A DNA stretch of 64,000 nucleotides from Aliidongia dinghuensis (GTDB taxonomy: Bacteria > Pseudomonadota > Alphaproteobacteria > ATCC43930 > CGMCC-115725). Position numbers and translations under genes: made by a program. Below are positions 25,762 through 34,852 of this stretch, in pieces. The notes under the pieces are model-generated. The model had not been told where the DNA came from, did no database searches, and was given only the letters and a program-made list of their open reading frames with translations. The stretch's first letter is position 1. Each line of letters starts with the position of its first letter. The DNA lies in NCBI RefSeq assembly GCF_014643535.1, contig NZ_BMJQ01000011.1, positions 186,001 to 250,000 of the forward strand. Direction: 5' to 3'.

Positions 25762-26890
25762 ATGCGTGCGGAAATTCAAGCGGTGGCCGACGAGATCCGC
25801 TCGTCGTTGGCCCTGCTGAGGAGGCATCTTTGACTGGGAGAAATCTCTCCGTCGCCTCGATGAACTGAACGCCCGGGCCGAAGACCCGAACCTGTGGAAC
25901 GACGCCGCCGCCGCGCAGGAGGTGATGCGCGAGCGCAACCGGCTCGACACTGCTGTTAATGGCTATCGCAAGATCGAGGCCGAGCTCGCGGATACGCTCG
26001 AGATGATCGAGCTTGCCGAGGCCGAGGGCGAGGCGGAACTGGTCGCCGAGGCCGAGGCCAAGCTTGCGGCCTTGAAGGCCGAGGTCGCGAAGCGCGAGCT
26101 CGAAAGCCTCTTGTCGGGCGACGCCGACGCCAACGACTGCTATCTCGAGATCCATGCCGGTGCCGGCGGGACCGAGGCCCAGGACTGGGCCCTGATGCTG
26201 GTGCGCATGTACACGCGCTGGGCCGAGGACCACGGCTACAAGACCGACTGGCTGGAAGAGAGCCCGGGCGAAGAGGCGGGTCTCAAGTCCGCGACGCTCA
26301 AGATCATGGGCACCAACGCCTATGGCTGGCTCAAGACCGAGAGCGGCGTGCACCGGCTCGTGCGCATCTCGCCGTTCGACAGCCAGGCGCGGCGCCAGAC
26401 CAGCTTTGCATCGGCCTGGGTCTATCCGGTGATCGACGACAAGATCGAGATCGACATCCAGGAAAAGGACTGCCGCATCGACACGTTCCGGGCTTCGGGC
26501 GCCGGCGGCCAGCACGTCAACAAGACCGACTCGGCGATCCGCATCACCCATATCCCGACCGGGATCGTGGTGTCATGCCAGCAGGACCGCTCGCAGCACC
26601 GCAACCGGGCGATCGCCTGGGACATGCTGCGGGCGCGCCTCTACGAGGCCGAGCTGCAGAAGCGCGAGGCCGCGACCGATGCCTTGAACGCCACCAAGAC
26701 CGACATCGGCTGGGGCCACCAGATCCGCTCCTACGTGCTGCAGCCCTACCAGATGGTGAAGGACCTGCGCACCGGGGCCGAGACTGGCAATTCGGGGGCG
26801 GTGCTGAACGGCGATATCGACATGTTCCTCGAAGCCTCGCTCGCCTCGCGCTTGAAGGGCGTCGAGGGCAATGTGAGCGATCTCGACTGA
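25762..26890 (+). CDS. prfB: peptide chain release factor 2, with programmed +1 frameshift
   Basis: The factor that releases peptides at UGA and UAA. Translation starts at ATG 25762 (GGAG 7 bp upstream) and meets an in-frame TGA at 25831 after 23 codons. Shifting +1 at CTT-T continues as [20 protein letters not shown] to the stop at 26890, for 375 residues in total. The stop-recognition tripeptide Ser-Pro-Phe is in [12 protein letters not shown], and the peptidyl-transferase-centre motif Gly248-Gly-Gln250 is in [10 protein letters not shown]. An ORF caller that ignores the shift would start wrongly at about 25922 and lose the N-terminal domain. Cellular RF2 controls its own frameshift. Confidence 0.96.
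25819..25834 (+). promoter_or_regulatory. RF2 autoregulatory frameshift site
   Basis: AGGAGG (25819-25824), CAT, then CTT-TGA-C. The Shine-Dalgarno-like hexamer sits 3 bases before the slippery CTT, the same spacing as in E. coli prfB. The in-frame stop is UGA followed by C, the weak context used for autoregulation by RF2. Confidence 0.93.
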
Positions 26891-26899
26891 CGCGATCGA

Positions 26900-26927
26900 G
26901 AGGCCGCCGTCTTCGGGCGGCGGCCTC
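26900..26927. terminator. bidirectional stem-loop between prfB and the HAF-repeat gene
   Basis: GAGGCCGCCG (26900-26909) and CGGCGGCCTC (26918-26927) form a perfect 10-bp stem between two convergent genes. There is no strong T run on either side. Confidence 0.6.
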
Positions 26928-26935
26928 GCATCCCC

Positions 26936-28018
26936 CTATTGCAGCGAGAAAACCAGGTTCTGCGGTGTCCCCAAGTTCCGGGGTGTCCAGAGCGTCGCCC
27001 GCCAGCCGCCGTCCGGGTTGGTGGAATAGCCGGCGATCTGGCCGCGCTCGTTGATCGCCGCTGCCGCGCTGTCGGCGTAACCCGGCAACGGCGGCAGTTG
27101 CACCACCTGCCCCGCCGTCCAGAGCACGCCCCGACCATGGCCGACCGCCGGAAAATAGGCGCTGCCGGCGATCTGGCCGCGGTTGTTGATCGCCGCAGCG
27201 TCGCTGTAGCTGGCGCCGGGTGGCGTCAGATCGGTCATCGTGCCGTCGCTGTAGAGAAAGGCGTGGTATGTTGCGCCGATCACCTGTCCGACGACCTGGC
27301 CTCGGTCGTTGATCCCTTCGGCATTGCTGCTTTCCGTGGTTGCCGTGGGGGCGAGATCGAGGATCGTGCCGTGGGCGAACACGGCCGCGTGGTTGATGCC
27401 GCTGCCCACATCGGCCGTTCCGGCCGCAATGCCGAGGTCGTTCAAGGCATAGGCGATGCTGTAGCTGCCGTTCGGCAGCAGGCCCAGGTCGGTGGCGGCC
27501 CCGCCTTGGTAAAGCAGGGCGTGGGTCTGGCCGCTGATGATGCCATAGCCGGCGCCCTGGCCGCGCTGATTGATGGCGAGGCCGAAGGCGACGCTGCCGC
27601 CGGGCGCGCTGATGAGCTGCGTCTGGCCGCGCGCGAACAGCGCTGCGAAGGGCATCGGGTCGAGCCCCGGCTGAGACACGCCGGTGATGCCGATGCCGAG
27701 GCCGGCATCGTTGATCGCATAGCCGTTGGTGAAGTTCTGGCCCGGCGGAACGCCGAGATCGACGACCTTACCGTGGGTAAACAGCACCGCATGGGACAGA
27801 TCGGACATGTCCTCGCGGTCGGAGAAGGCCGAGCCGATCACCTCGCCCCAGTCATTGATCCCGGCCGCGATGCTGTAGGCCTGGCCGGGCAGGGCGCCCA
27901 GGTCTACCGCCTGATAGGTGGGGGTGGCGCTGGACTGGGCACCGCTCTCGGCGCTGGCCAGAAGGCCGAGCGCCAGCAAAGGCACGAACAGGCGGAACCG
28001 GGCGCGGTCGCGTTTCAT
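26936..28018 (-). CDS. exported HAF-repeat protein
   Basis: A 360-residue exported protein with a signal peptide (about 1-28). The mature part is a string of about seven 45-50-residue repeats, each with the pattern hydrophobic-AxxINxxGxxxGxA followed by a HAxL-x-Tyr/Phe segment and a DLG step, such as ATDLGLLPNGSYSIAYALND. This is the bacterial extracellular HAF repeat, thought to form a propeller-like structure. GGGAGG lies 6 bp before ATG 28018; the longer frame adds a non-signal leader. Function is unknown, and it stands alone and convergent to prfB. Confidence 0.82.
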   Translation of the reverse strand: MKRDRARFRLFVPLLALGLLASAESGAQSSATPTYQAVDLGALPGQAYSIAAGINDWGEVIGSAFSDREDMSDLSHAVLFTHGKVVDLGVPPGQNFTNGYAINDAGLGIGITGVSQPGLDPMPFAALFARGQTQLISAPGGSVAFGLAINQRGQGAGYGIISGQTHALLYQGGAATDLGLLPNGSYSIAYALNDLGIAAGTADVGSGINHAAVFAHGTILDLAPTATTESSNAEGINDRGQVVGQVIGATYHAFLYSDGTMTDLTPPGASYSDAAAINNRGQIAGSAYFPAVGHGRGVLWTAGQVVQLPPLPGYADSAAAAINERGQIAGYSTNPDGGWRATLWTPRNLGTPQNLVFSLQ

Positions 28019-28414
28019 CGATGCCTCCCTTAGGGGGATGTTCGAAGCCGCTGCCGTGGCCGGCGGAAAGACGCCGCCCGCCGCTTCCCCTGAGGCGGCG
28101 GCGCCCCGTCTTCCGCAACTTGTGGCTATAGTCTGAGCCCGCTTTCTACCTTCGGCAAGGGCGCTCTCGCTGTTGGTCTCAAACCCCCAGAAAGGATTCC
28201 GCACCGATCGACCGGGAGCCGTTGGCCTTGCCGTCGAGGCCGTCATTCCAAACCCGTGCGAGATCGCGCATTTCGCGGGTGGGAACGGGGAGGTGGATGT
28301 ACCCAGGCATCACCTGCCTCCAGGATTCTGGGATGGTCTTCGACACCGCCCTGGCGGAGCCGGGCGGTCATCGTCGTCCATCGGCGCGCAATGTCACTGC
28401 AGACCACGGTATCT
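28019..28414. other. 396-bp gap between the HAF-repeat and aldo/keto reductase genes
   Basis: Apart from the ribosome site and presumed promoter of the HAF-repeat gene, nothing is recognised. The open frames crossing it are Arg/Pro-rich shadows with no start signal. Confidence 0.4.
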
Positions 28415-29245
28415 TCAGGCTGAGGCGGCGTCCCAGTCCGGCGCGAAGGGCGGGCGGACGAGGCGCTGATCCTTCGGCAGGGCCGCGATCGAACGGCGGT
28501 CCTCGTCGTCGAGCCGGATCGTCAGCGCCTCCAGATTGGCCTGCTGGCTTTCCTTCCGGGCGGCCTTGGGAATGGCCAGGACGTTCGGCTGATCCAGCAG
28601 CCAGGCGATCGCGACCTGCGCTCCGGTCGCGCCGTGCTTGCGGCCGATGGCGGCGAGGGTCTCGTCGGCGGCGGCCCGGCCCTGCGCTAACGGCGCATAG
28701 GCCGTGAGCGCGATGCCGTGGCTGCGCAGATAGGCCAGCATCGGCTGCTGAGACAGGAAGGGGTGGTATTCCACCTGATGGACCGCGAGCGGCGCGCCGA
28801 TCTCGTCCACGGCCTTGCGGATCATCGGCAGGTTGAAGTTGCACACGCCGATCCCCTTGACCAGCCCATCGGCGCGCAGCCGCATCAGCGCCTCCAGGGT
28901 CGCGGCCATGTCCATGTCGCGGGCCGGCCAATGGACCAGATAGAGATCGACATGGTCGAGCCGCAGCTTGTTCAGGCTGGTCTCGAACGCCCGGCGCAGC
29001 GCGTCCGGCGCCAATTGGTCGTGCCAGACCTTGGTCGTGACGAACAACTCGCTCCGCTTGACGCCCGAGGCGGCGATGGCCGCGCCGACGGCGGCTTCGT
29101 TCTCGTACATCGCGGCGGTGTCGATATGCCGGTACCCCAGCGCGATGGCGCTTTCAACGACCGGCTGTGCATCCCCGCCCGGCATCCGGAAGGTGCCGAG
29201 GCCCAGGCGGGGAATGTCGATGCCCTGGCTCTGGATCGTCTGCAT
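28415..29245 (-). CDS. aldo/keto reductase
   Basis: A 276-residue NADPH-dependent aldo/keto reductase of the 2,5-diketo-D-gluconate reductase type. The opening GIDIPRLGLGTFRMPGGDAQ, the catalytic Tyr in YRHIDTAAMYENEAAVG with its Asp, the Lys in TTKVWHDQ and the His in DLYLVHWPA make up the tetrad, and AIPKAARKESQQANLE is the cofactor region. AGGAG lies 6 bp before ATG 29245; a TTG two codons upstream is less likely. It is the last of three minus-strand genes that face a LysR gene, so it may be detoxifying or catabolic. Confidence 0.93.
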   Translation of the reverse strand: MQTIQSQGIDIPRLGLGTFRMPGGDAQPVVESAIALGYRHIDTAAMYENEAAVGAAIAASGVKRSELFVTTKVWHDQLAPDALRRAFETSLNKLRLDHVDLYLVHWPARDMDMAATLEALMRLRADGLVKGIGVCNFNLPMIRKAVDEIGAPLAVHQVEYHPFLSQQPMLAYLRSHGIALTAYAPLAQGRAAADETLAAIGRKHGATGAQVAIAWLLDQPNVLAIPKAARKESQQANLEALTIRLDDEDRRSIAALPKDQRLVRPPFAPDWDAASA

Positions 29246-29272
29246 GGTCAACTCCTCTCAAAGGTTGCCGAA

Positions 29273-30139
29273 TTAGGCCGCGGCGGCTTTCACCAGCTTC
29301 GCGATCACCTCGGCGAGGGGCGTGTTTCCCTTGATCGCCGAGCGGCCCTGGTCGGCGAATTCGATCCAGCCCTCGTTGAAGCCGTCGAGCATGCGGATGC
29401 GCGGCGTCGGGTTCTTCATGCCCTGCGAGACGAAGAGCGTCTCCCAGCTTGCGCGGGGCACGATCGCGACACGCACCGGTTGTCCCAACGCCGAGGCAAA
29501 GGCCTCTGCCAGATCGTTCGGCGACACGCGCGCCGGTCCCTCCAGTTCGACGACCCGCGTGCCGTTCCAATCCTCCACCAGGAGATCGGCGGCGACGCTG
29601 CCGACATCTTGCGTCGCGACCATCGGGAAGGCCCGGCCGGCCGGCTGCAGGAAGCTGTGCAGCACCCCTTCCCGTGCCGAAGCCACATCCCACAGGGCAT
29701 TCTCCATGAACCAGCCGGGCCGCAGGAACGTCACCGGCAGGCCGGTAGCGCGGACAGCCTCTTCCATCAGGGTGCGCTGGGTCAGGAGGTTGTCGTGCGG
29801 CGCGTCGGCGCCGATGGTCGACAGGCACAGCACCTTCTTCGGCCTGGCTTTGTCGAGCGCGGCGGTAAGGGCATCGATGACCACCCGGGCCTCGGGATAG
29901 CCCGGCGCCGGGTCGAATTCGGAAGGCGGCAGGATGAAGACGCCGTCCGCGCCCTCGAAGGCGGCGGCGAGCCGGTCCGGCTCTTCCATCCCGGCCAGCG
30001 CGACCTGGCAGCCACGTGCCGACCAGGCCTCCGCCTTCGCCGCGTCGCGCAGGACTGCGCGCACCGACCGGCCCTGGGCCAGCAGCTTGCGGCCGAGCGC
30101 GCCGCCCACCTTGCCGGTGATTCCTGTGATTGCGTACAT
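29273..30139 (-). CDS. NmrA-like NAD(P)-binding protein
   Basis: A 288-residue atypical short-chain dehydrogenase-like protein. The N-terminal nucleotide motif is GITGKVGGALG (5-15), followed by RAVLRDAAKAEAW. The usual catalytic Tyr-x-x-x-Lys is not evident, as in NmrA/HSCARG and quinone-oxidoreductase-2-like proteins that sense or reduce with NADPH. It sits 27 bp upstream of the aldo/keto reductase start and 33 bp downstream of the serine hydrolase stop, all on the minus strand, suggesting one operon. Confidence 0.85.
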   Translation of the reverse strand: MYAITGITGKVGGALGRKLLAQGRSVRAVLRDAAKAEAWSARGCQVALAGMEEPDRLAAAFEGADGVFILPPSEFDPAPGYPEARVVIDALTAALDKARPKKVLCLSTIGADAPHDNLLTQRTLMEEAVRATGLPVTFLRPGWFMENALWDVASAREGVLHSFLQPAGRAFPMVATQDVGSVAADLLVEDWNGTRVVELEGPARVSPNDLAEAFASALGQPVRVAIVPRASWETLFVSQGMKNPTPRIRMLDGFNEGWIEFADQGRSAIKGNTPLAEVIAKLVKAAAA

Positions 30140-30172
30140 GATGTCTCTCCCTAGGATCGTGAGGGGTTGGGC

Positions 30173-31453
30173 TCAGGCCAGACCGGCATGGAGTTCGCGC
30201 TCGAAGGTGCCGTAGAGGGCGACGACCTTCGGGTCGTAGAAGGGCAGGATCTGGGTGAAGAGAGCGCCGGTGACCTTTCGCACCGGATCGAGCCAGAAAT
30301 AGCAGTTCAGCAATCCGGCCCAAGAGATGCTGCTGGCGGAGCGGCCGTTGGGGCCTGGCTGCGTGTTGATGTCGAAGGAGAAGCCCCATTTGTGGGGCTG
30401 GCCGGGGAACTGATCGAAGCTGTGCGAATAGGCCGGCTGGGACGAACGCATCTCGTGGACGTTCAGGGCACCGATCTGGTTCTGCATCATCAGCGCGACC
30501 GTTTCCGGCTTGAGCACCTGGACGCCGTGGAACGTGCCGCCATCCAGCAGCATCTGCAGGAAGGTCATGTAGTCGCGCGGTGTGCTGAAGGCGCCGCCGC
30601 CGCCCATGAAGAATTCCGGCCGCTGCGGCATCTCGAACGCCATCGGCGCGAGCGAGCCGTCGGTCTGGCGGGCGTGGCAGGTCGCGACGCGCCGCTTTTG
30701 CTTCGAGTCGATGAGGAAACCGGAATTCGCCATGCCGAGCGGGGCGAAGATGTTCTCGCGGAAATAGATCTCCAGCGACTGGTCGGTGACCGCCTCGACC
30801 AGCTTGCCGACCCAATCCATGCCGATGCCGTATTGCCAGCGATCGCCCGGATCAAACTCCAGCGGTGCCGTGAACGCCGCGTTCTTGCAGGTGGCGATGT
30901 CGGGCATCCCGGTCGCCTGCTCGTAGCGGCCGAGCCCCTCGCTCCAGATCGAATAGCTGTAGCCGGCGGTGTGCGTCAGCAGGTGGCGCACCTTGATCGC
31001 GCCCCTCGCCGGGCGCAAGCGGGGCTTGCCGGCGGCGTCGAAACCGTCGAGCACCATCGGCTTGGCCAATTCGGGCAGATACGTCGCGGCGTCGTCATTG
31101 GGGTGGATGCGGCCCCGCTCGATGAGTTGCATGCAGGCCGTGGCGGTAAGCGCCTTGGTCATCGACAGCAGCCAGAACACCGTGTCGGGGGCCATCGGCG
31201 AACCCGCCTTGACGTCCGCCTTACCGAAGGCGCCCTCATAGACAAGGCCATGCGCGGTGGCGCCGACGGCCACGACGCCCGCGACGTCCCCGGATGTCAC
31301 CGCCTGCTTCAGCGCGGCGTCGATCCTCCTGGTGCCGGCGAAAGCCGCGAGCGGCCGAGCCTGGGCGGCGAAGGGCCAGCCGGCGTCGAGAGACGCGGCG
31401 GCGGCCAGAAGACCACCCCGCGCCAACATGGCTCTGCGCGATATCCCGTGCAT
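30173..31453 (-). CDS. exported serine hydrolase of the class C beta-lactamase/esterase family
   Basis: A 426-residue protein with a twin-arginine-like signal (ISRRAMLARGG, about 4-14). The nucleophile motif is Ser97-Met-Thr-Lys100 (LLSMTKAL), and HTAGYSYS (161-168) supplies the Tyr of the Tyr-x-Asn site, here Tyr165 followed by Ser-Tyr. Such proteins are mostly esterases or D-aminopeptidase-like rather than true beta-lactamases. It heads the three-gene minus-strand cluster and is divergent from the LysR gene, which probably controls it. Confidence 0.88.
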   Translation of the reverse strand: MHGISRRAMLARGGLLAAAASLDAGWPFAAQARPLAAFAGTRRIDAALKQAVTSGDVAGVVAVGATAHGLVYEGAFGKADVKAGSPMAPDTVFWLLSMTKALTATACMQLIERGRIHPNDDAATYLPELAKPMVLDGFDAAGKPRLRPARGAIKVRHLLTHTAGYSYSIWSEGLGRYEQATGMPDIATCKNAAFTAPLEFDPGDRWQYGIGMDWVGKLVEAVTDQSLEIYFRENIFAPLGMANSGFLIDSKQKRRVATCHARQTDGSLAPMAFEMPQRPEFFMGGGGAFSTPRDYMTFLQMLLDGGTFHGVQVLKPETVALMMQNQIGALNVHEMRSSQPAYSHSFDQFPGQPHKWGFSFDINTQPGPNGRSASSISWAGLLNCYFWLDPVRKVTGALFTQILPFYDPKVVALYGTFERELHAGLA

Positions 31454-31605
31454 CTCTCACTCCCTGGAAGAACCGGCGGCGGGTCTATCTACGGCTTGAA
31501 ATGGCAGTGAGGCGAACGCATTAAGATCAAAATAATGATGACTGAAAATCACTGTCCGGTAATGTCGGTGGCTTCGCTGGCCATGCGTGCGTCGGGGAGG
31601 CGATC

Positions 31606-32532
31606 TTGACGTTCGATACGCGACTGCTGACGGGGGCGGGCGTGCTCGCCGCCGTGACGGAGACCGGGAATTTCGCGCGCGCCGCGGAAATGCTGGGATT
31701 GACGCCGTCGGGCGTCAGCCGGGCCGTGGCGCGACTCGAAGCGCGCGTCGGCGTGCGGCTGTTCGACCGCAGCCCGCGGGAGGTGGTCTTAACGGAGGAA
31801 GGACGCCGCTTCCACGCACAGGTGATGCCGCTTCTGGCGGGGCTCGAAGAGGCCGCCGCCGATGCGGCCGGCACCGCGATCGTGGTCGCCGGCCGGCTGC
31901 GCATCTCCGTCGATCCGTGGTTCGCGCGCACGGTGTTGGCGCCGAGGATGCAGGAATTCCTGGCGCGCCACCCGCTCTTGTCGGTCGATCTCATGACCAG
32001 CAATTATCGCGAGGAGATGATGGCCGGCATCGACGTGGCCGTGCGTTTCGGACCGCCGGAGACCTCGTCCCTGATCGCGCGGCAGTTGCTCGAGGTCCCC
32101 GTCCTGACCTGTGCCGCGCCGGCATATCTCGAGAAGCACGGCATGCCGGCGACGCCGCACGATCTCGTCCATCACGAGGTGCTGCTGTTTCGCGACCCCT
32201 CGACCGGTCGGCCTTTCCCGTGGGAGTTCCATGGCCATGGCGAGGTGCTCGAAATCAAGGCGTCGGGGCGGCTGATGATGGACGATCCCTCGGCTGCCCT
32301 TGCCGCCTGCATTGCCGGCCAGGGCATCTTCCAGAGCCTCGCGATCGGCATGGTGCCGTTTCTTAGCCGAGGAGAACTTGTGCAGATTTTGCCCGATTGG
32401 TCGGAAGAGCTTTATCCGCTCTTCGCCTATCACCCGTCGCGTCATCTACCGCCGGCCAAGGTCCGGGCATTCCTCGATTTCGTCCGCGAGATCGCCAACA
32501 CCGGAAGCGCCTGGGCTGGAAGCGTCTCCTGA
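31606..32532 (+). CDS. LysR-family regulator of the divergent hydrolase/oxidoreductase cluster
   Basis: A 308-residue LysR regulator of the CrgA/DsdC-like subgroup. The helix-turn-helix is at about 5-65 (FARAAEMLGLTPSGVSRAVA, ARVGVRLFDRSPREVVLTEE) and the effector domain follows. The start is TTG 31606, supported by GGGGAGG 5 bp upstream. It is divergent from the serine hydrolase - NmrA - aldo/keto reductase genes with an AT-richer 150-bp gap, the usual arrangement for a LysR activator and its target operon. Confidence 0.9.
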   Translation: MTFDTRLLTGAGVLAAVTETGNFARAAEMLGLTPSGVSRAVARLEARVGVRLFDRSPREVVLTEEGRRFHAQVMPLLAGLEEAAADAAGTAIVVAGRLRISVDPWFARTVLAPRMQEFLARHPLLSVDLMTSNYREEMMAGIDVAVRFGPPETSSLIARQLLEVPVLTCAAPAYLEKHGMPATPHDLVHHEVLLFRDPSTGRPFPWEFHGHGEVLEIKASGRLMMDDPSAALAACIAGQGIFQSLAIGMVPFLSRGELVQILPDWSEELYPLFAYHPSRHLPPAKVRAFLDFVREIANTGSAWAGSVS

Positions 32533-32655
32533 CGGTCGCGCTTCGGGGATGGTGACATAAGGTTTCAGCGCTGCCCGTGGCCGCGCCGGTGGCTGCAATC
32601 CCGGCCGGCATCCGAAGCCAGCATCTGAAATGGATGCGGCTTACGAGCAGGAGAC

Positions 32656-33297
32656 TTAGGGCGCGATCGAGATGAACCGGCTCGGGAAGATCGCGAGCGG
32701 GCTCCGGCCCCAGCCGCGGAGGCGCGGGTTCAGCAGATATTGCGTCGTTTCGTGCGCCCAGGGGATGACCGCCTGGTCCTTGAGCGCGGTCACGTCGCGG
32801 TGGACGGTCTGCGTCCGGCCGGCGAGCAGGCGCAGCTTCAGCTTGCCCGCGCTGGTCCAGGCCGCGGCGAACAGCCGCTTCGCCTCGGCCACACGCTCCG
32901 GCTGGTCCGCGGCCGGCGGCTCCTCCGGTGCCGCATAGCTCGCCGCCGTCTTGGGATCGACGATCCGGCGCAGGCTGTAGAGGAAATCCACCGACGTTAC
33001 CGCGCTGCCGTCCGACCAGCGCTCGTCGGCGCGGAGCGTGAAGGTCCAGGAGAGATGATCGGCGCTCTCGCTCCAGCTCTCGGCCGCGCCGGGAATGAGC
33101 CCACCCTCGGCGTCGAGCGTGGTCAACGGCTCGAACAGATCATTGCAGATGCGGAAATCGACGAGCCCGTCGATCAGATGCGGATCGAGCGCCACCGGCT
33201 CCGCGAAGAGCGGCACGCGCAGCACCTGCTCGGCCGAGGCGAAGGCGGGCGCGGTGAGGAGCAGGGCGGCGGCCGTCAAGAATGCACGAAACGCCAT
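32656..33297 (-). pseudogene. internally deleted oligopeptide ABC transporter substrate-binding protein
   Basis: A 213-residue reading frame with a signal peptide and the opening of a family 5 (DppA/OppA) binding protein: LDPHLIDGLVDFRICNDLFE, then AESWSESADHLSWTFTLRAD and WSDGSAVTSVDFLYSLRRI. At about residue 145 it jumps to what looks like the C-terminal end of the same family (VIPWAHETTQYLLNPRLRGW, ending PSRFISIAP). Intact members have about 520-540 residues, so roughly 300 central residues, including most of the peptide-binding surface, are missing without loss of frame. No permease or ATPase gene is nearby. It is most likely a decayed gene, though a short exported product could still be made. 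Confidence 0.7.
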
Positions 33298-33408
33298 GCT
33301 GGCTCCGGGGAGGTCAGGTCGGTTGGGCAGAGCGTGCGGTCGGGTTGCTTGGCAATAGGCGACTCGCTGACGGTATTTGGCAATATGGTCGGGAATGGTC
33401 GTATTGAC

Positions 33409-33930
33409 TCAAGACGACACTGAGTCAGGCTGTTGCTCAGCTCGCCAAGCTTCCAGAGCGGCCGCCTGCCTCTCCGGCGTAATTCCGTATTTGGCATAGA
33501 GCGGTGTCAGCAATGCCTCCAGCGCGCGGTTCGCCGCAGAAAAGTCCCTGCCGTAGCCTTCTAAATCGGCGATGAGCTTGTTGCGACCTTCGTCAGTTTG
33601 GAAGAATCGGACGTTGTCGCGGAAATAATGGTGAACGAGGAATCGTCGCCGCTCCAAAGCAAGGAGCAGCTGCTTTTCCAATGTGTCGGGGATGGTCGTG
33701 ACCTTCTTCAGCTCACGGATAAGATTACCCATGGTCAGTGCGATCCGGCTGTCAAAGAACGCATCGAATTCGCGACTCCAATCGATATGGGATTTTATAT
33801 TTGAGACATTCTTTGGGATGAAATCGATCAGAAGAAGAGCGTTTACGAGGCCATTTTCAAGCACCTGGGCGAGGTAGATGGCTAGGCCGAAATGGGCATA
33901 GATCTCTTTATGATGTTCGTTCTCGTTCAT
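33409..33930 (-). CDS. orphan protein with HEPN-like R-x4-H motif
   Basis: A 173-residue, mostly helical protein with no confident family name. The opening EIYAHFGLAIYLAQVLENGL and the later ERRRFLVHHYFRDN look like a recurring bacterial hypothetical family. Arg96-Phe-Leu-Val-His-His101 fits the R-x4-H pattern of HEPN ribonuclease-like helical domains. Codon use is visibly more AT-rich than the neighbours. It lies 79 bp upstream (in map terms, before) of a second orphan with a comparable motif on the same strand. RNase activity is inference from a short motif only. Confidence 0.6.
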   Translation of the reverse strand: MNENEHHKEIYAHFGLAIYLAQVLENGLVNALLLIDFIPKNVSNIKSHIDWSREFDAFFDSRIALTMGNLIRELKKVTTIPDTLEKQLLLALERRRFLVHHYFRDNVRFFQTDEGRNKLIADLEGYGRDFSAANRALEALLTPLYAKYGITPERQAAALEAWRAEQQPDSVSS

Positions 33931-34009
33931 GCCCCAACGTCTCTTAATGTTTGAGATTTATTATGCTGTAACCATAGATTAAAGCTATGCTTGGTGACTG
34001 TGCTTGACG

Positions 34010-34771
34010 CTAACGCCTCAACTCATCGAGCACTTTTCCCGCGATTTCTTCAATCGTGTGGAAATCGACCAGCATTTCGCGATGGAACGCGATGAAGCCG
34101 GGGCTCTCCAGAGGGGAGTGCGTCATGATCGGCTCGAATTGCCCTAATGCGTCTTGGGCATCGTCGAGCCGCACCGCTAGTTCAATGTCGTGGGCTATGA
34201 AGGCCTGAGCCTTCTCATTCTCAAGGCGCTCGTATTCATCCCTAGTGGCGCTGGTGATGAGGTAGGGCGGTATGTAAATTGGGACGCGATGGGCAAGCGC
34301 ATGACGAAAGTCCGCCAAATAGCTGAACCAATCGTCAAGCGTCGCCAGATAGTGAGAAAGCTCCGGTGAAAGGGCAGTGCGCAGGTCCTTTCCAGGATCT
34401 AAACCGATCTGCAGAGCCCGAAAGCTCTTGCCATCTGCCCGAACCAACTGCCGCTCGCCAACTAAGATATGTGCGAGATTGTCCAAGCTTCCAAATGCAT
34501 TGAATAGGAACGCCTGGATATTGATGGTGGCGTCGGTTCGCTCGTCGTTGGACGGCCGCTCGGTGCGCTCGAGCGGAATCGCTGCGAAGACGTTGTGGAT
34601 GCAACGCGCTAGCGTGGAAACGCGGCGGCAAAAACCCTGCTTGGCATATTCAAGCGCTTTGGGATCGCGATAGGGATACGCGATAAATTTGCCCAACAAG
34701 GCTTGTGTCTTTGTCGGGATGAGGCGGGAAGCTTCCTGCCATACTTCGATCTGCTCGTTGGAAAATGGCAT
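34010..34771 (-). CDS. orphan helical protein with R-x4-H motif
   Basis: A 253-residue hypothetical protein, mainly alpha-helical. Near the middle, [19 protein letters not shown] contains Arg156-His-Ala-Leu-Ala-His161, again an R-x4-H arrangement with a polar second residue as in HEPN domains. An earlier helix, [17 protein letters not shown] (87-103), could pair with it. The gene is AT-richer than its surroundings. It is transcribed toward the 173-residue orphan gene with 79 bp between. Function is unknown, and it may have arrived together with that neighbour. Confidence 0.6.
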   Translation of the reverse strand: MPFSNEQIEVWQEASRLIPTKTQALLGKFIAYPYRDPKALEYAKQGFCRRVSTLARCIHNVFAAIPLERTERPSNDERTDATINIQAFLFNAFGSLDNLAHILVGERQLVRADGKSFRALQIGLDPGKDLRTALSPELSHYLATLDDWFSYLADFRHALAHRVPIYIPPYLITSATRDEYERLENEKAQAFIAHDIELAVRLDDAQDALGQFEPIMTHSPLESPGFIAFHREMLVDFHTIEEIAGKVLDELRR

Positions 34772-34852
34772 GCGTCGCAGTTCCGAAGTTGCTGTGGCAG
34801 AACCCTTTTCGAGCAGTTGCTCCGTCGCTGGAGGGAGGCGATGGGGGATGGC

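Noticed and set aside
22763-26551. 1262-codon minus-strand open frame opposite PBP1A and prfB
   Set aside because: A shadow of two well-conserved plus-strand genes, with the same biased composition.
33409-34771. The two orphan genes as a toxin-antitoxin pair
   Set aside because: Neither product looks like a nucleotidyltransferase (MNT) or other antitoxin, both carry the same kind of motif, and the 79-bp gap lacks the usual overlap. The evidence supports only HEPN-like orphans.
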